Of a DNA stretch of 64,000 bases, positions 11,571 through 23,800 are shown in pieces (position 1 is the stretch's first letter; the number at the start of each line of letters is the position of its first letter). Both the position numbers and the translations under genes were made by a program. The DNA lies in NCBI GenBank assembly GCA_900239685.1, contig OENT01000173.1:111090-175089 (forward strand), written 5' to 3'. This stretch comes from Rotaria macrura (taxonomy: Eukaryota > Rotifera > Eurotatoria > Philodinida > Philodinidae). The notes under the pieces were generated by a model that was not told the origin of the DNA, searched no databases, and saw only the letters and a program-made list of their open reading frames with translations.

Positions 11571-14500
11571 ATGTTTATTATTTGGTTTATTTATCAATAC
11601 TGGGTATACACTCAAGGTAAAAACATTTCATATTGTTTTATTTTTTATTCTATTCAAAATAAACTCTTTTATTTCATAAAAAAAAACAAATAAAATAAAG
11701 GAAATTCATTAGCTCTATCATTTATTCGTGATTTACAAAATTTAACGATTATATATAAACCTAATTCATTCGTGTATCATTTTTGTCAAACATCACATTC
11801 AATTAATGCTAAACGTATACGTTGGCATTATGAATCGACCCATCATTCAAACAACGATATAGATGCACACTGTAAACAATTGTTTCATAATTTCGATTGT
11901 TTTGATTTTTATTATGGACTATCCACAAGCGTGTTGGTAATTAAAGAACCTGATATGTTCATTGGGAAATATACATGTCAACTTAATGTAAATTCTACAC
12001 ATGAACTAAAGTCTATTGGTTGGATTGATGTCAAATTACCTTCGAATGATATTAATGAAAATGATCAATCTATGAAAACGCACAATGAAGATGAATTAGG
12101 AAAATTAGCCAAGCTGTATAATGTACCATTTATTTTTGATGCCAATGAGTTAACATCATTCGGTAGACGAGTACAAATCGGTGGTATCTTCTATGCAGAA
12201 TGTAAATCAATTGAAAGCTACTATCCAATTCGTTTTCTATGGATACATCTCAAAAATACATCGGAACGAGTAAAAACAATGCATTTTGTTCAACATGATA
12301 GAAATCGAATTGTTATTGAAGAAAATCAATATTCAAGTAAGTTTCAAAATATGTATATGATAAGAATTGAATTATAAATAAGTTGAAAAAAAATAGATTA
12401 CAAATATGAATGCTACCGAACAACAAATAACGTTAATGAGTACTTGCTCTAATTAGAAACATGCTTTCAAATTCATATTGTAATGAGAAGAAAGAATCAC
12501 TCTGAGATATGAAAAACTTTTTATAAAGAAAAAAAGTGTTTTTCTTCTATTTATTGTTTGTGTATATATGTTATAGTAAAAATTTTAACGAACTTCCTAA
12601 AAGAACTTTAGATTTCCTCAAGAAATTTTCAGTACAGATTTTCTATTTGGAAAATTTTAAGATTTTAAGATTTTTAAAGCCTATTCATATAGATTTGACT
12701 GAACATATTATTTTAAATAGGTTTATCTTCTTACGTAACTAGTTTTAAATGAAGCGCGCAACGTCCTTGAGATGTGCATGATATGTCATTATTGGCATGC
12801 ATTCAACTCACGAAAAATCTACTAATGTTGCCATTCAGCACAACAATATTTTTGTTGTCGAATAATATCATATGTGCAAATTTTTATACAATCGAACTGA
12901 TAAACTCATTTTTGATTCTTCGTTCAACCGTGTTAACAAATCTTTCAAAAAATCATTTTCGATCACATACTTCTGCTACTAGCAACAAGAATGTAACGTT
13001 GTTAAAATTTCCTTCAGTTCTCTCATGGGATTAACAGATATTTAAACATGATCTGTTGTACGTAGAAAATCGAGTACTCGTCTCACTCCTTAGCGGTAGA
13101 TTTTTTATTACTATCATCATATGTAATGTATATGTGATTGATGAACTGAATAACAAGCGTGAAACCATAGATTCTTTGATATTCGAAAGTTCATATGTTT
13201 CACACTTTGTTTAATTTAAAGAAAATCAAATTCAATAGATATATTAGTAGCATACATGTGACAGAAAAGATGTATTCTATGAAATATTTCATTGATATTG
13301 ATGTATTTGAAGATCTCAGATATATAAATGAATAGAAGAATATTCTCGTGCATCTATCTCGGAAATCAAACGAGACATATTTGTTTATGTTGATATCTAA
13401 ATACTTGTCAACGCTTTGAATCTATGTTTTATGCAAGTATGGAATAGATTGCATGTTGATGCAATTTGTTTTCTTCTGTTAACATTTTTCTATAGCCGAT
13501 CATTGTTGAAAGATAATTGAATGATTAATTGAATAGAATGTAAGATCAATCCAAGAGAAGTTGTACGGGATGTATCATCATTTGGTAGAGATAGTTTGCA
13601 GCGACACGCTCGAAATTATTTCGGATGTGATATTCTCTATTTCGACGAGATCAATGCCATCAACAATTATTGTTGACATCTATAGTATATTAAATTTGAT
13701 AACGTGTTTCGTCTCTTGTCAATTCACAGTAACTTGACACGTTACATTACCAATGAGTTTGATTGTATCAATCAGTACAGGCATGGTTTATATATAGCTT
13801 AATATGGATTTTTATTTGTTAGAGATATCGCTGTAAATGAATTTATGATTGACAGGCAGTGACGATTCTATGATATTGTTTTGCATCAGATCTAGTTTGT
13901 TTCAGATAATCCGATCACGTCGATTAGAAAAGAAAATTTTGTGATACACCGACAATTAAAAGTTTTAAAATCAACAACTGAAAAGTCGACGATACCTAAC
14001 CAGGAAACGATGCTGGACATAAGGATTGTAGATTTCTTTCAGTCGACTTGAAAAACATTACTCAAGTCACTAGAAATATAAAGTTTTCTTTTCTCGTCTG
14101 ATGTCAACTAAGTAAAAGAGAATGCTTTGGTCTACGGAAAAAAAAACTACTAAGAAACAAGAAAAAACGATGATTCTAGTGACCACAACATTGATTTGTA
14201 GATAGAAAGAAAAGACTACTTTTCTTTTGTTTACTACAGTCGATATGTTTTAAAATTCTGAAGAATAAGAAATTTTTCTCTAGTTACAGTTTGTCGATCA
14301 CGTATTATATTTAAAAAAGTTGTTTGATTTTGTGTCATATTGATAACAGACATAATCTTGGGTAGACTTTATTCAGTACCACATGTTTATTGTATCTTCT
14401 TTATGGTTTTAAGGTTCATTGTCTATATACTCAGTCAATTATTCAGACGATGGTGATTATGTTTGTATAGCGTCGAATGTTCTGGGTCGATCATTCTCAA

Positions 14501-17200
14501 GTACACGTTCATTAATCGTCACTGGTAAGCATTCAAAAATAAAACAATTCAGTCGAATGATATTCTATAGTTAGTTCTGTGTCTGCATGCAACTTGTCTT
14601 TGCGTGTACACTAATGTTAACAATTTTTAGAACGCATGGTTATTCCACAAATACGTACTAATCTTCAAAATCATAGTTATGTAGATCTTGAGATGAATGC
14701 TATACAAGAACTTAACTGTACTGCTGATGGTTATCCTATTCCGGATGTTGCTTGGATCCGAGGTTTTTAAATATGTTTTTTCCTCTTCTGTATATTTAAA
14801 TGAAGTTCAATTGATTTTTTTATCTCATCAGCTTCGGACTCAACTGTTCTTGTACGAAATCTATCTCATGCTACTCTTAAAATTGATGATATAGCGCATG
14901 GTGAAAATAAATATATGTGTGCAGCTAAAAATAAGCATGGTTTTACCAAAATTTTTATAACTGTTGTTAAAACAGGTTTACATTTAATCGATAGCATTAT
15001 ATTGTTTTTTTTTGTACCATAGAAATTTGTGTTTGTTTTCGAATAGATACTCAAATAAAACCATTATTACGTTACAGTAATATTAAGAGTCGCAGTGTAA
15101 TTCTTGATTGGTCATTTGCCAATGAACGTAATGAACGTTTTACTTATTTCATAATCTATTATCGTCGTTTGAATAATATGTATAATCAAATATATGAACA
15201 AGATGATGATATGATGATCGACAGTCAAGATTATGAACAAATACGTATTGATCCACGTGTTACAAATTATAATTTTACATTTCGAGTAAGAGAAATAAAC
15301 CAAAGAAGAAAAAAAACAATAAAATTAATGAATTAACTTGTGATGTGTTTTTGTTCGATGAAATAGATAGTCGATCTTGTTCCGTATACAAATTATGAAT
15401 TTCGAATTCAAGGTTTTATTGATAGTATTGCAACACATTATTCGAATCCAATCACTATTACAACACTTGAAACAATACCACAGAAAATCGAACATGTTCA
15501 TGGCTATGTATGGAATAAAACATCAGTTGTTATACATTGGATACCGCCTAGTTCAATCAATGGACCTCATTTTGTAAGAAATAACGAAACTTTCTCTTGT
15601 TTAATTTTCAAAAACAAATATTTGAAACAAAGAACGACTTAGTTTTTTTTGTGCCCTACCGCATACGACGATAATACAAAGTCGGAAAAAAAATATTATT
15701 GTTATTCAATACATTGGATCTGTTTAACAGTAGACTTAATAGTCCTAAATGTTTCCTACAGCTGTAACTCTGCACACAAGCTAAGCATTCTGTTTGATGA
15801 TTGATCCGAGATAATTAGCTACTCGTAACTTGTTCAGGGACATTGCATGTTTAGGGATACTAATATTGGTGTACAGCATCTTATGCATGTGTGTCGAACA
15901 ATGTAGTATTTCAACTATGGTAACCACTAGTACAGAGTTGAAGGTTATCGAATAGTTTGTCATCATCAACTGTCGACTTTGTACGAAGTTCTGCGTTGTT
16001 TGATCACAATAACTTTGAATCGCTAGTGATTAGTACTATAAGTTTGACGTTCATATCAACAGTTGTCATCATCCAAACATGATCGTGAAACATTTCATCA
16101 TCGAACCGTAATTGACTTCTATATAATTAAGTATATAATGATAAATATTTTAATTACCAATTGATTTTCAAAGCAAATCGAGTAGTGGGAGAAGAACAAA
16201 AATTATAAAGTCGAGTTTGCTTATATCGTTCGTCAACATACTGTGACATATCACAATTAACACTCTCTTTTCTCTATAAATCTCAACGACCTTTAGTATC
16301 ATGTTCGTATTGATCATCGTTTTGGCTTTGCCTTACTTCCTACTTGTTATTCCTCTGAGATTTTAGTAAGACTTACTTATTCGATTCGTTGATTGTTTCA
16401 TATATTTTCATGTATCCTAAGGAAAGAAATCAATCAAATAGACCGTTATAGATCTGGTCTTTTGGGCTTTGATACAAGAATTATCTTGTCTATGAATACT
16501 AACACACTGTCTGACATAGTTGATCATTAACAATCGATAAGCCATAAGTAATATACTGAATTTTTACTCCCTATTTTAGTACTACGTCCTTTATTACACA
16601 ACAAATACGTCTATTCCATTTTCTTTGTGGCCTAATATTATCATTCGGACATATCCGTTTCATATTCTTCAATTGCCAATAACTAATCATTTTCAAGTAT
16701 TCATTCGTGTTGCTAGTGTTAATACCAAAGGCTTGATATTAAGTGACTTTCATATAGTTAGTTATACTTTATTTAGCAATCATTTCACATCAACAATCAA
16801 TGAATTTGAATGCTTTTTTAATGAACAAAATCAACGATTAACTCTTCAATGGTCTATCGATCATAAATCGCATATATATATTGAAAAATATCTGTTATAC
16901 TATTCAGATTTAACACAAAATAATGATGATTTCATTCGAATATTAACAATTCCAATTGATCTACTTACAGTCGATCGTCATTCACCACTTAATCTATTAA
17001 AATATGAATTTAATATATCACTACTAAATTTGAATTATAATCAATACCATATTTTACGTTTACATTTAGCGATTATTGATAACAATCAAAATCAATTACT
17101 CGTGACTAGGTCACCTATCTATTATACATTTACAAGAAGACTTGGTGAGCATAATAGAATATTTTCTCTTTTTCATTTGTCAGAAATCGTGATCGATTGA
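11571..17200 (+). CDS. Lar: LAR-type receptor phosphatase, upstream part: Ig1-3 and FN3 1-3
   Basis: Ectodomain half of a LAR (PTPRF/D/S)-type receptor, a neuronal adhesion and axon-guidance phosphatase. Exons: 11571-11616, 11713-12336, 14414-14524, 14631-14762, 14832-14975, 15047-15285, 15367-15573, 16580-17144. The start encodes a short hydrophobic leader (MFIIWFIYQYWVYTQ). Ig1 is about residues 20-125, Ig2 140-260 (DDGDYVCIASNVLG) and Ig3 262-352 (CTADGYPIPDVAWIR ... KYMCAAKNKHG). FN3-1 to FN3-3 follow at about 353-689. The ectodomain is divergent from vertebrate LAR but has the same order and the same phase-1 domain-border introns. The donor G|GTGAGC at 17145 is strong, but no in-frame canonical acceptor follows. 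If unspliced there, translation runs 18 codons further and stops at 17198-17200, giving a 707-aa protein without membrane helix or phosphatase domains. It is probably the 5' half of the gene at 18403-34486. Confidence 0.8.
12337..14413 (+). other. Long intron inside the Ig2 domain
   Basis: The 2077-bp intron splits Ig2 between the QYSS strand and SLSIYSVNYSDDG. It begins GTAAGT and ends TTTTAAG. It contains only short chance open frames (for example 12536-12742 and 12774-13034) and no recognisable nested gene. Confidence 0.65.
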
Positions 17201-18402
17201 TGTTATGATAGAAATTGACTGTCAAGGATAATTTCTAGGCATCTTATTGTTTGTTCTTATGAGCGTATATACATATACATATATTTATATATTTATTCAT
17301 ATAAATATATGTATATATATATATATATCCATATCATTTTCTATGATACATGAGAATTTGCTTGTTTGATCTTTGCATGTGGTAATGAATAGATACATAT
17401 ACGACGTATATATATATATGTATTGAATCAATTGGCAAGTTCGTTTTTTTGGATTATCTCTTGATATATCATAGTGAAAGAATAAGAAACGTTTTCTTCT
17501 CATGTTCTATTCAGATAATTATCCTACTTGATAATAGTAAAAAAGAAAAGGTTGTGCCAATGAAAAGAATTACTCGTATAATGAATATAATAGATTAGGT
17601 CAATTATAAAGAAAAAGAAAGAAACTTGATGACAACGAACGACAAAGCTAATTTACAGGGTCTTTCTTTTTCCTTCGTCACAGTATGCATGTTTTACGGT
17701 TACGTATAGAAATGCAAATACTCGACAACTAATAAACACATGTCTATTAAACATATGATTATCACGAAAGGCTCTTCTATCGCTTCGTGGAACAGCTGCT
17801 GTGTGTTAAAAGGCTATCTACTGTGTTTGCATTACATGCAACTGTTCATCGTTTATATTCTAGAAAAAAGAAAAGAACTTGTCTGCAATAGACTATCATA
17901 GACAAATCTTCAAATAAATAAGTAATGTGTGAAGATATATGACAGTTAGAAAGATGAAATGAATAATGGTGAAGTCATTAAGGCGACCATTGGTCGGCAT
18001 GATCAATGTCTTATGTCCGTCGTTTTTCTTTCCGTTCTCTTACGTTTTTTTCCTCGTTTTTTTTTCGTCGTCCTCAATCTTAATCCATACAGTATATATT
18101 ATGCGTGTAGAACAATACGATCATGTTCAAACAATGTATTTCTCGTTTTCTTTTTCTCTTCGGGTCGAACAGACGATGATCGAGGTCGTGTGTTTCTCGC
18201 TCTTTTTCCATTCTCTATTTCCCTTTTCTTCTTCCATTCTATATATGTCAGAAAAAGAAGACACAAAAATTTCTTCGTTTTCTTTCACACTATCGAACAA
18301 CTGTCCAGTTTGGCTATTTGTCTGCATGTTGTTTATTTGATCAACGAGATCAGTTGATGACCGATTATTTTCAATTAATATAAACAATTCACAAGTTTTT
18401 CC
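17145..18402 (+). other. Unresolved junction region between the two halves of the LAR locus
   Basis: This is either an intron of the LAR gene or an intergenic gap. It starts with a consensus donor (GTGAGC, phase 1) and becomes very T-rich at its right end. AT-rich simple sequence (TATATA tracts) occupies 17265-17330 and 17400-17425. AATAAA-like signals near 17735 and 17912 could serve as poly(A) sites if the upstream part is its own transcript. Two overlapping T-rich open frames at 17959-18357 look like low-complexity chance ORFs. An AG at 18394-18395 could end a 5'-UTR intron for the downstream gene but does not fit the phase of the upstream exon. Confidence 0.5.
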
Positions 18403-20830
18403 ATGATTTATTTTATTGTTTTCTATACGATCTTCTTTTTCGTAACAAATAATTTTGCACAAATTCCGAATAATGTACGAATCTTATCCACAGATAAAGA
18501 TTTGATTCGTTTATCATGGACGAGACCCGACCGATTAACATCAATCTATGGCTATACTATAAAATATCGTCCGATAAATTCCAATCAATCATGGATCGTA
18601 CGACAAACAAATCAGACACAACTAATTTTAAATAAACTTAGTCCTAAAACAAAATATGAAATTATCTTACAAGCATTTACGAATTCTTCGTATGCAGATT
18701 CATCTGGTCCGTCGACACGTATTGAAGCTACAACAGATGAAAAAGGTAACTACCTGTTCATTACTTACAAATCATAAATAAGAAATGAGAATAGAGTGTG
18801 CGTGATGAAACAAATGAATATGGAACATTTCGTTTAAGCATATTTTATTCATATGAAATTTTGAATGATTATATGTGAGATATGTGGCATATGCTGGAGT
18901 TTCTTTTTAACTGTTTGATGTAAAAGAAAATTGTCATTAACTATTACTATAAATTGTACTATATTCATGAGTATTTTTCGTACAATTCATAATTAGAATT
19001 CATTTCCGACGCAAATCACTAGGGTTTTTCACCCATGATTATCAATAGAATTAGATCGTGTTAGTCGTTATGATTCACAATGGAAAAGAATTGTCTTGTT
19101 TCTTTTTGTGATTTCTTTCGTGCTGTTACACAATTGTCGACACATTCCAAAGACAATCGATTTTATTTAAATATCGTTTATCAGGAATAATTTTAAAGTT
19201 GAATGTTATTTTTTGTTTTTTTTTCTAATTTTAATATATCCATGTATATTCTTTGATAACACAGAAAAACAAGACAGTAAAAACTGATTAGCATAACTCA
19301 TTATTTTTGAATAGTATCCATAGCGTATTCTTTTGTTCCATTGAAAATATGACTTTATAAATGAAATATGAGTAGTACTTTATCATTTTTCTTTACATTC
19401 AATCCGCCATAGGTAGGAATGAAAGTAATTTCATGCGTTTTATTATTCATCATGATTATCATCTGTATTCAAGTTCATAGTCTGTTTGACAATCTCATCT
19501 ATTGACATGTGAAAAAGCACAATATCATTAATCATTTGCACATATGTACAAATGTCAAATATTCATTGAATATATCTCAATAATCACTTGAAGTTCTTCA
19601 TATAGACAACAGTCGTGATATTTAATAAACTTTGTTTATATAGCAAGATTATGAAAGAACATGTTGCTTTTGTTTTTCGCTGATGTTTACTTTATTCGTG
19701 TTAACTCATGAAGAAACTGATCTATTTCTTCGAATATATCTTTTGTTTTATTGTAGATAGTGGGGTTAGAAAAGAGAACGGCACTATGGTATAAGAAGAA
19801 TAAAAATCCCACCATGATTGAGGCATTTTAATATTTTTGTCAGACTTCTTATGACCAGAGGTATTCTGACGAGAACGACGCTGTATGAATGCTCTTTAAA
19901 CGCGAGAAAATTTCGCTTTTTAAATCAGCAATAATTGGAAAATCGCCAAACTCGTGATCCATATGATGTTGGAGGATATCCTAACACATAACTAATACGT
20001 ACATGCGCATGCGTTCATCGTAACTGGAGAAAATCGATGGTTGTTTTCCATTTTCTTGTTTCGTTGAAAAAAAAATATATATATAGATGCTTTCTTTAAT
20101 TTGAAAATTATATGAGATATTTCTCAGAACAGAAGCCGTACATCGGTTGGGGAAATCCGAGCTTCTCAGAGGCGTGAAACAAAATATTTCAACACATAGG
20201 AATATTATCATAGAACATAGTAAACAAACTTAAATATATATATATATTAATCAAAACAACGTGGAAATCAAAACTTATTGTTTTTTGCAACATTTCAAAA
20301 ACAAAGAGATCGGCTGTACTACTTACTATTGATTTGAGTTTACCATCATATAATTTGCAGAAATCTTATGCAAATTATTTCTTAGAAGAATTTCATATAA
20401 GTTTTAATAAAAAATGGGTTCAAAAAATATTTTTGCTATTGAATATTAATTAACTTTGCCATATGATGATTGTCGTAAAATTTTTGAAAAATGAAATATC
20501 AAATGCAAAAAACTTTATTTTTAATTATTAATTAGTAGCAAGTCAATGGAAAAAATGAAATTAATTCATAGAGTGAACCATGATGTGATCAAAGCGAAGG
20601 CTACTACACATGAAACAAAGGTACTCAATTCTATTAAAAAAGTAATATAAGTTGCTCGGTTAGATCATCTTGCTATATTTTCATGAATGTATATGTGCGT
20701 GACTTTTCTAGCAATAAGAGCAGTTGACGAATAGACCTACTGTGAGCATAAGACATTTTTTCAAAGTAAAAGAAAAAATATATACTCCCTGTAGAATACA
20801 TATACTATAGTTGTCATCATCATCATTTAA

Positions 20831-20867
<37 letters not shown>

Positions 20868-23800
20868 TTTCAATTACATCCAGTTGATTCTAGCTAAGAT
20901 AAGACAAGTGAGAAAAGATGAGAAGACTCAATATAATAGATATTAGAAGGTTTGATTATATACAGCCCGACAAATGAGTTCAGAAATGGCAAGGTTTTAC
21001 GAAATTATTAATATAAAAAGAAAGGCAAGAGAGAAGCACAAGAAAGAAGAAAACGTTGTGTCAGTTATGCCTGATTGAATTGCATACAAGACAAGTACAT
21101 TTTTAGTCAATGATGACGTGTTCAAGGTTGATAATATGCTTTGTTTCATAAATGGAACAGTTTGTAAGAACAAACATTTGTGTTCTTACTCTTGTGTACA
21201 TTTGTAAAAGTGAATGTTTTTCTTCTGTTTTGTACCTGAATTCTTATGAAACAATGTCCGTTAGTCGACTTTGTTACCCATAAATGTAATGATTGGATGG
21301 GCAGAACACGACTTTCGTCGATGAATGTATCTAAATCAGTTGAAATACCATGATTAATAAGAACTTAATCAACTTCTTGTTATGTTTTCATTTGCTTAAT
21401 TAGCATCATATCATGGGAATGCTAAAATAGAATAATAATAAAAAAAAATTCTTCTTGTCTTGAAATGTTGGCCAAAGCTGAAGTCGAAGATTGCTGGAAA
21501 CAATAATTTATCAATGAGAAGCCCTTTTATGCTGATGAAGTAAATAGAATAAACTGTTCTTGCAGTCTGTTGAGTAAGAGATGAGAAGGGAGAAAGAGAA
21601 GGGAGAACAGCAATGAAGAATGGGAGAGACTGGCAGAAAAAGAAATATGAATTCAGATAGAAAGAAAGGGAAAGGGAAAAAGCAATAGTCGTTCATTGCA
21701 AAACTTTGACCATCGAATCAATATTTTCTATCCAAATGTGGTCATTATTGATCTTAATTTCGATTCTAGTTCCACTTGCTGCACCTATCAATGTAAGTGC
21801 TTATATGATTAATCAGACAACAGCTAATATATCATGGATATATCCACTCGATTCAAACAATCCTGATGATATAGCATTACTTGGTGGAATGATTAAAGGT
21901 TTTTATGTTATCGTTTTCGCGCCGGATTCACTTCAACCACCTATTGTTCATCGAAATTATCAAGGAACGATAGGTACACAATATTGGGATATTGTGGGTA
22001 ATCTCATACCTGGCACAACATATCATGCACAAGTTAAAGCATTTACAAAAAAAGGTGATGGAAAACCAAGTGTAGCCTATATATTTACAGTGCCAAAAGA
22101 AGATTCTCGTAAGTAAATAAGACGAACAACTCTCGTTAGCGTGTGTAAAAATGATTGATCATAATTAGATACTTGGTTGGTGTGTATTCAACAATAAATT
22201 GATAGAAAAAAAATCAATAATAAACTATCTTATGTAATTGACAAGTTTTTTTCTTTCTCATACTGATGAGTTATATATCTATCAATGGTTGTCTAGATTT
22301 CCATAGTTGGATATTTGTGTAAATGCCTATATGAAGATAAATGAGTTTAGTACGAAATTCAGGTTGACATACAGATAGGTTATTTTTAATAAACGAAGAC
22401 ATCTCAGTTATATAATTAATTTGTCGAACAACTGGAGATGTTTTTATGAACAGGATGTTGTATCTAATTTACTAGGACTGCTGCTGGGAAAACGTATTTC
22501 TTTTTCTTCAATCATTCTTGCATCACATAGGTCACTATTAGTAGTAACCAACGCATGTATATGCCACAATCACACAACAATTGGTCACTTTTTTTTCTGA
22601 TTTTTCATACTATGAAATTGTATCGCGTTTCTTCGTCTATGTGCATAACCTATTCTTAGTTTTAGTTAGAAGAAAAGAAAAAAAAGAAAACGACATGTCT
22701 CTATTGATGAAAGTCCTAACTACATTTAACAAGAATAAATCAAAACTGATGCAATGCATTCATTGACTAAGTGCATATGATCTTTCAACAGTAATAAATA
22801 TCAGCTCTACAACTAGCGTTAGTAATAGTAGTAGTAGTAGTTGATCATGAATTCTTATCAACTATCAACACTTGAATAACCCTGATGAGCGTAACAAGGT
22901 TTTTACTTAACATAGCTGCATCGGATAGATATAGTTCGATTTTCTCAAATATTTCCTGTATAATTTGAATTATGAATGAATATTGCAGTTTTCTTCTATG
23001 ACAAAACAATTTTCTTTTAGACGAAATTCACTTGTGTATCAACAGATTTGTAGGCGTAATGGAAAAAAGAAATCCATCGATAAAAGGATGTGCATAGTAA
23101 AAGAAAGGAATTGATCATTTGAATTAGTACTAGAAACAACAAAAATAAATGGATAAACTAGCCTTAGGCATACTTGACCGGATGATGGACAACGATTGAT
23201 AAAAAGGAGAGGAGAGAAAAGATTCAATCGAACAAACGATTGATTGATTCGTACAATGATTAAATTTTGTACACTCAGACGAATGTTACACTATATATGA
23301 TTTCCTGTGTAATCATATATAGTGTTCTTAGAAAAATATTTTCAATGAACTACGTCTAGAGGTTTAATCGAATTTGTTTTTGCTTTTTATTTCTCAAGAT
23401 AATTTGAGAACACTTGATAGAGCTTAGCTGAGAATGACAAAAGAACAGCTACATCACAATTTATTGGATTGACATAACATACGAATCAATATGTAGGTCT
23501 TTTTTTTTTATTGATAAGACAATTGTACGTCTGAAACAATTGATTAGTGATCGTATTAGAAATAAGTTTCTAATTGAAAAAAAGTAGGAATAGATGATGA
23601 CATTGAAGATGAAGATAACAAGGATAATGCCAAAGTATAAGGTTATTACGAATTCATGATCGGTTAAATTGATAAAAGCGGATTTTAATAGTTTGTGTGT
23701 CAGAGCGGAAGGTTGTAGTAAAAAAATTGATCAAAAAGAATAAGAGAGATATGTTAAAATATGTTACAGTTCAAAATATCATTGGCAAGAGTCGAATAAA

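Noticed and set aside
17959-18357. Two overlapping plus-strand frames and one minus-strand frame of 111-132 codons
   Set aside because: Low-complexity T-rich sequence gives Phe/Ser/Leu-rich products with no domain; probably noncoding leader, intron or promoter DNA.
21706-21769. Apparent signal peptide [16 protein letters not shown] before the second FN3 exon
   Set aside because: It is the pyrimidine-rich 3' end of an intron with a normal CTAG acceptor at 21769 in the right phase. T-rich tracts translate to hydrophobic residues by nature. This also tempers the signal-peptide reading at 18403.
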